Shown here one piece after another: positions 60,743 through 64,000 of a stretch of DNA of 64,000 nt. The notes under the pieces were generated by a model. That model was not told the origin of the DNA, searched no databases, and was given only the letters and a program-made list of their open reading frames with translations. The stretch's first letter is position 1, and every line of letters starts with the position of its first letter. A program made the translations under genes and the position numbers. Source of the stretch: Clostridium gelidum (GTDB lineage: Bacteria > Bacillota > Clostridia > Clostridiales > Clostridiaceae); assembly GCF_019977655.1 (NCBI RefSeq), contig NZ_AP024849.1, positions 5,613,001-5,677,000 on the forward strand, read 5' to 3'.

Positions 60743-62251
60743 CTATACTAAATTAATAATATTGTTAATTTCTTTAGGCAATTCATTTATAATATCCCTT
60801 GCATTTACTATGTAAGCTTGTTCCCCTAATTTATCAGCTATCTTTCCATGAACATAAGCCCCTAAAAGAGCTGCTTTCTCTAAATTAATACCTTGTGAAA
60901 TAAATGCATTTATTATTCCTGTTAATGCATCTCCCATACCACCTGATGCCATTTTACTGTTTCCTGTTGGATTTATATAAGTATCTTTCCCATTTGAAAT
61001 TACAGTATTATATCCCTTTAATAAAACAACTATTCCATATTTCTTTGCAACTTCTCTTGTTATATTAATTCTATCATTTTCCACTTCTTCAATAGTTATT
61101 CCTAAAAACCTTGCCATTTCACCTAAATGTGGTGTAATAATTGCTCTGCCTTTTAAATTATCTAGAAAAGACTTATTTTCCCCGATTAAAGTTATTCCAT
61201 CTGCATCAATTACAACTGGGCATCTACTATTATTTATAACTTTCTCTAATAATTTTCCTTCTCTCTGCCCTGTTCCAATCCCAGGTCCAAAAGCAATAGA
61301 ACTCGCACCCTTTATAAGCTCTATTGCATTATTATCCCAAGTCAAAGTCATAGCTTCTACAAATCTGTTTGATAGTGCTGTTTGCACCTCTTCATTACAT
61401 ATCAATGTAGTTAATCCTGCACCTGCTCTAACTGTGCATTCCGTAGTTATAAAAGCTGCCCCTGTAAATCCCATTCTCCCTGCTACAACTAACGCTCTAC
61501 CATAACTTCCTTTATGACCATAAACCTGTCTTTTAGAAAGTAATTGTTTATATTGCTGTTTTTCTAAAATATGAAAATTTCCTGAATTCATTTTTTTAAT
61601 CTGTTCTGGTATACCTATTTTTAATATCTTCATATTTCCAATGCAATTAATTGCTTTATAATTTAAAAAACCTTGTTTAATAACCTCAAATGTATAAGTA
61701 ATATGAGCATGTACCGCAATTCCCATCTCAATTCCTAAATCACAATCCAAACCTGACGGAACATCAATTGATACTATAAACTTTCCATAAAAATTTACAC
61801 TTTCTATAACGCTCTTAAATATTCCGGTTAAATTTTTATTGAGCCCAACACCAAAAATTCCATCCACTACTACATCATGGTTTTTAATATCATTAACTAT
61901 ATGCTCATCTATATCATTTTCTGATTTTATAAACAAAAGTTCTCTTTTATCAATTAATTTTTCTAATATATTAAAATTAGTCTTAAAATCATCTGTATAA
62001 TTTTCATCTTTACTTATAATATAAACCTTTACTTTTTTTCCTTCTAATATTAGATGTCTACATAATGCTAGGGCGTCCCCTCCATTATTACCTTTTCCAC
62101 ATAATATTAAAAATGACTCCCCTTTATTCACCACTTCTTTGAATATAGCTATTGCAGCATTTTCCATAAGTATAAGTCCTGGAATTCCAATTTTATCAAT
62201 AGCATATCTATCCATTTCTTTGCATTGATTAGCTGAAAAAACCTCAATCAT
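60743..62251 (-). CDS. nnr: Bifunctional NAD(P)H-hydrate epimerase / ADP-dependent dehydratase
   Basis: A 502-residue fusion. Residues 1-210: YjeF_N epimerase domain (NAAIAIFKEVVNKG, LCGKGNNGGDALALCRHL, VVVDGIFGVGLNKNLTG). Residues 225-502: ribokinase-like ADP-dependent NAD(P)HX dehydratase (YGRALVVAGRMGFTGAAF, AFGPGIGTGQREG, VVIDADGIT, TPHLGEMARFLG and TGNSKMASGGMGDALTGIIN). It repairs hydrated NAD(P)H. Start overlaps the acpS stop by 1 nt. Confidence 0.94.
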   Translation of the reverse strand: MIEVFSANQCKEMDRYAIDKIGIPGLILMENAAIAIFKEVVNKGESFLILCGKGNNGGDALALCRHLILEGKKVKVYIISKDENYTDDFKTNFNILEKLIDKRELLFIKSENDIDEHIVNDIKNHDVVVDGIFGVGLNKNLTGIFKSVIESVNFYGKFIVSIDVPSGLDCDLGIEMGIAVHAHITYTFEVIKQGFLNYKAINCIGNMKILKIGIPEQIKKMNSGNFHILEKQQYKQLLSKRQVYGHKGSYGRALVVAGRMGFTGAAFITTECTVRAGAGLTTLICNEEVQTALSNRFVEAMTLTWDNNAIELIKGASSIAFGPGIGTGQREGKLLEKVINNSRCPVVIDADGITLIGENKSFLDNLKGRAIITPHLGEMARFLGITIEEVENDRINITREVAKKYGIVVLLKGYNTVISNGKDTYINPTGNSKMASGGMGDALTGIINAFISQGINLEKAALLGAYVHGKIADKLGEQAYIVNARDIINELPKEINNIINLV

Positions 62252-62622
62252 TATATTACCTCCACCACTGCATAAGCTATTGCATTTTCTTTACTATGTG
62301 AAATACTAACATATATATTAAATTCTTTTATCTCCAATAATTCATAAATCTTACAGCTCAAATTCACAACAGGCTTTCCGAGTTTATCTCTGATCACTTC
62401 AATATCTTTTAATCCAAATCCTCTAAATCCTGTTCCTAGTGCTTTACTAATTGCTTCTTTAGCTGCAAAATTTCCAGCTATTACATTACCTTTTAGTCCC
62501 TTTGATTTGAAATATTCAATTTCATTATTCGTAAATGACTTTTCAATAAAACTACTTGTTCTCATCATTATCTTTTCTATTCTATGGATTTCTATTATAT
62601 CCGTCCCAATTCCAATAATCAT
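62251..62622 (-). CDS. acpS: Holo-[acyl-carrier-protein] synthase
   Basis: A 123-residue 4'-phosphopantetheinyl transferase of the AcpS type. N-terminal MIIGIGTDIIEIHRIEKIM with the Mg-binding Asp; NFAAKEAISKALGTGF with the Glu; and C-terminal IYVSISHSKENAIAYAVVE. It transfers phosphopantetheine from CoA to ACP. First gene of acpS-nnr-gerS-like-mazEF. Confidence 0.95.
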   Translation of the reverse strand: MIIGIGTDIIEIHRIEKIMMRTSSFIEKSFTNNEIEYFKSKGLKGNVIAGNFAAKEAISKALGTGFRGFGLKDIEVIRDKLGKPVVNLSCKIYELLEIKEFNIYVSISHSKENAIAYAVVEVI

Positions 62623-62694
62623 AATTTATCGCCTCTCTTAGTAATATATTACCACATACTAGCGTAAATATTTAATTATTGATATTATTTCATG

Positions 62695-63027
62695 CTAATT
62701 TATAGCTTGTTCTTGTTTTATTGCCATATCAAATTCATAAGCATGTTCATCTGCATAACTTCCTATAATATCAATTAAATGAATAGGCGAGACTTGATTA
62801 TTATATAAATTCATAATTAGTTGTTTTACCTTATATCTATGAGGTGAAATTATGTCTATACTTCTTCTCTCTAAATTTATATTTTTTAAACCCACATAAT
62901 CTTTTCTTTCAATTTCAATTCCATATGCCATTATTCCTCTATACTCTTTTTTTATAAGTCTGTACACATACCTAAACTCCACATCATCATCCCTATTAAT
63001 AGATGTGTATTCCTCAACTAAATTCAT
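62695..63027 (-). CDS. DUF6514 family protein
   Basis: A 110-residue soluble protein typical of Clostridia: EEYTSINRDDDVEFRYVYRL, MAYGIEIERKDYVGLKNINL, DIISPHRYKVKQLIMNLYNN and QVSPIHLIDIIGSYADEHAY. It matches what I know of DUF6514 in length and composition; function unknown. GTG at 63033 is only 3 nt from AAGGAG; ATG at 63027 has it 9 nt away. Strong SigA promoter upstream. Confidence 0.75.
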   Translation of the reverse strand: MNLVEEYTSINRDDDVEFRYVYRLIKKEYRGIMAYGIEIERKDYVGLKNINLERRSIDIISPHRYKVKQLIMNLYNNQVSPIHLIDIIGSYADEHAYEFDMAIKQEQAIN

Positions 63028-63073
63028 ACCCACTCACTCCTTAATTAGCAATTCTTATTCTCATACTTATATT

Positions 63074-63101
63074 ATCATATAATATGTTAATATATTGTCA
63101 A
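63074..63101 (-). promoter_or_regulatory. SigA promoter of the DUF6514 gene
   Basis: Minus strand TTGACA (63101-63096), 16-bp spacer, TATGAT (63079-63074), giving a 5' UTR of about 40 nt. Confidence 0.65.
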
Positions 63102-63278
63102 AGCCTGTCCGTTATCCTAAAATTCATATTTTTTTTATTGACAATAAAACTTCTCACTTTAGCTTTTACAACATATAGATTCTTCAAAACCTTATAATTA
63201 CAATTTCATTTGTCGAAATTTGATTAACATAAGTTTTCTAACTATCAATGTAAACATTATTTCTAAGTCTATCTTACT

Positions 63279-63318
63279 TTTTTATTTTAACAATATAATT
63301 ATATTGTTAAAATAAAAA
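63279..63318. repeat. 40-bp perfect AT-rich palindrome
   Basis: TTTTTATTTTAACAATAT, AATT, ATATTGTTAAAATAAAAA: exactly self-complementary. Its right arm shares A residues with the terminator stem that starts at 63314. Confidence 0.6.
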
Positions 63319-63342
63319 AAGAGCTAAAATAGCTCTTTTTTT
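63314..63342. terminator. Strong bidirectional terminator
   Basis: AAAAAAAGAGCTA / TAGCTCTTTTTTT perfect stem with a short AAA/TTT loop; T-runs follow it in both directions. Confidence 0.85.
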
Positions 63343-63401
63343 ATCTCATAATCTCTTTTCGTTTAACCATAATTGAAAAATAACGTTTAGATATCGTTTA
63401 C
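63314..63401 (-). ncRNA. Candidate small RNA of about 88 nt
   Basis: A compact unit between ssb and DUF6514: promoter at 63408-63435, expected start near 63401, end at the terminator hairpin AAAGAGCTA-TTT-TAGCTCTTT with flanking runs of 7 A and 7 T. The transcript contains three TAAACG motifs and only a 9-codon ATG frame (MVKRKEIMR) with no Shine-Dalgarno. Sequence family not recognised. Confidence 0.45.
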
Positions 63402-63435
63402 ACCTTTAGTATAACATACCCTCTACTAAATACAA
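63389..63435 (-). promoter_or_regulatory. Promoter of the candidate small RNA with cre box
   Basis: Minus strand TTGTAT (63435-63430), 16 bp, TATACT (63413-63408). TGTAAACGATATCT (63402-63389) fits the cre consensus at each position and lies on the expected start, predicting CcpA repression. Confidence 0.5.
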
Positions 63436-63548
63436 TACTTTTTTTATAAATAAATTATTATTTTCTATTATTTTTTATTATAATCTATAAATTAGGGTTA
63501 CAATAATTATTTTCATATTTTCTTTATATTATTTAATACTATTAAATG

Positions 63549-63596
63549 AAAATAAATAGTATGATTTAATATGCATTAACCATACTATTTATTTTA
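63549..63596 (-). terminator. ssb terminator
   Basis: AAAATAAATAGTATG / CATACTATTTATTTT, 15-bp perfect stem, 17-nt loop, about 60 bp past the ssb stop; U-rich downstream. Confidence 0.7.
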
Positions 63597-63654
63597 TATT
63601 AATATATCTTTTATTATATATTAAATCAGTTTATTCAAATTCAAATTATTATCT

Positions 63655-63996
63655 CTACAAAGCCTGTGTTTCAGCTTTCTTGTTCTCAAGAAATTTAAAA
63701 TCCTCTGCCACAACTTCTGCTATATATTTTTTGTTTCCATCCTTATCTTCATAGCTACCTGTTCTAAGTCTTCCACTTAACGTTATAAGACTTCCTTTTT
63801 TCATATACTTTACTATAGCCTCGGCTTTTTTACCCCAAGCTACAATTTGTATAAAGTCCGCTTCTCTAATTCCATTAGGTAATTTAAAGTTTCTCTGTAC
63901 AGCAATTGTAAATTTAGTATAAACTTTATCACTATTTTCAGTGTGCCTTAGTTCAGGGTCTTTAACTAATGTTCCTAATAATATTATTTTATTCAT
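63655..63996 (-). CDS. Short single-stranded DNA-binding protein (SsbB-like)
   Basis: A 113-residue OB-fold protein: MNKIILLGTLVKDPELRHTE, KVYTKFTIAVQRNF, ADFIQIVAWGKKAEAIVKYM, KGSLITLSGRLRTGSYEDKD, YIAEVVAEDFKFLENKK. It has no Gly/Gln-rich linker and no acidic DDDIPF tip, and has the length of the competence-associated SsbB of Bacillus rather than replicative SSB. It should bind ssDNA without recruiting the usual partner proteins. Its ribosome site lies at the window edge. Confidence 0.9.
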   Translation of the reverse strand: MNKIILLGTLVKDPELRHTENSDKVYTKFTIAVQRNFKLPNGIREADFIQIVAWGKKAEAIVKYMKKGSLITLSGRLRTGSYEDKDGNKKYIAEVVAEDFKFLENKKAETQAL

Positions 63997-64000
63997 TTCT

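Larger units (their letters stand above)
63028..63654. other. Intergenic region DUF6514 / ssb
   Basis: About 627 bp: DUF6514 promoter, a 40-bp perfect palindrome (63279-63318) overlapping a strong terminator, a candidate small RNA unit (63314-63435) and the ssb terminator. No ORF over 30 codons is supported. Confidence 0.6.

Overview
The window looks like chromosome from a low-G+C, spore-forming, solventogenic-type Clostridium (C. beijerinckii / C. saccharoperbutylacetonicum-like). This is inferred from the very AT-rich intergenic DNA, AGGAGG-type ribosome sites, the spore-associated DUF421/DUF4363/DUF1657 and GerS-like genes, a split transketolase, and gene orders (ftsEX-ctpB-minJ-uvrBA, rapZ-yvcK-whiA, acpS-...-mazEF) shared with other Firmicutes. 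No tRNA, rRNA, CRISPR array, prophage or transposase gene was recognised. Nearly every gene lies on the minus strand; only the DUF421-DUF4363 pair (21.4-22.5 kb) is on plus.

Left end (0-16 kb) is accessory carbohydrate metabolism. First comes a six-gene operon (eda, TIM-barrel isomerase, permease, hydantoinase/oxoprolinase-A protein, a small HExxH protein, kdgK) followed by the start of a LacI-type regulator. Its promoter carries a consensus CcpA (cre) box and a LacI-type operator; the substrate is unknown. A CPBP membrane protease gene and a nitrilase/MIF-tautomerase pair follow. Then comes a PTS operon: EIIA, EIIB, EIIC, a GrdB-like fragment protein, a MupG-family 6-phospho-muramidase and a private HPr with Glu at position 46. 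It is preceded by its LicR/BglG-type PRD regulator, with a perfect palindrome at the promoter and a consensus cre inside the EIIB gene.

The middle (16-35 kb) has a WYL regulator / radical SAM / GyrI-like cluster, motAB, the DUF421-DUF4363 and DUF1657 genes, a GH1 phospho-beta-glycosidase, rlmD, pfkA-pyk, dnaE, and an ECF sigma factor with a non-classical membrane partner.

The right half (35-64 kb) is core: whiA-yvcK-rapZ, murB, uvrC, the FHA-rodA-pbpA peptidoglycan trio, uvrBA with a LexA-like box, minJ-like-ctpB-ftsX-ftsE, yitT, split transketolase, then acpS-nnr-gerS-like-mazE-mazF, a DUF6514 gene and a short ssb. A promoter-to-terminator unit of about 88 nt with no convincing ORF (63.31-63.40 kb) is a candidate small RNA.

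The intergenic DNA holds several repeat families. Three copies of a 160-230 bp element with about 28 bp inverted ends (26.26, 38.86, 51.03 kb) come with two shorter relatives (21.35, 40.38 kb). A second class with CAGTTAAC / TTGACAAT-rich ends repeatedly begins right after TAA stop codons. Starts were moved to the codon with a properly spaced Shine-Dalgarno where this differed from the longest ORF.
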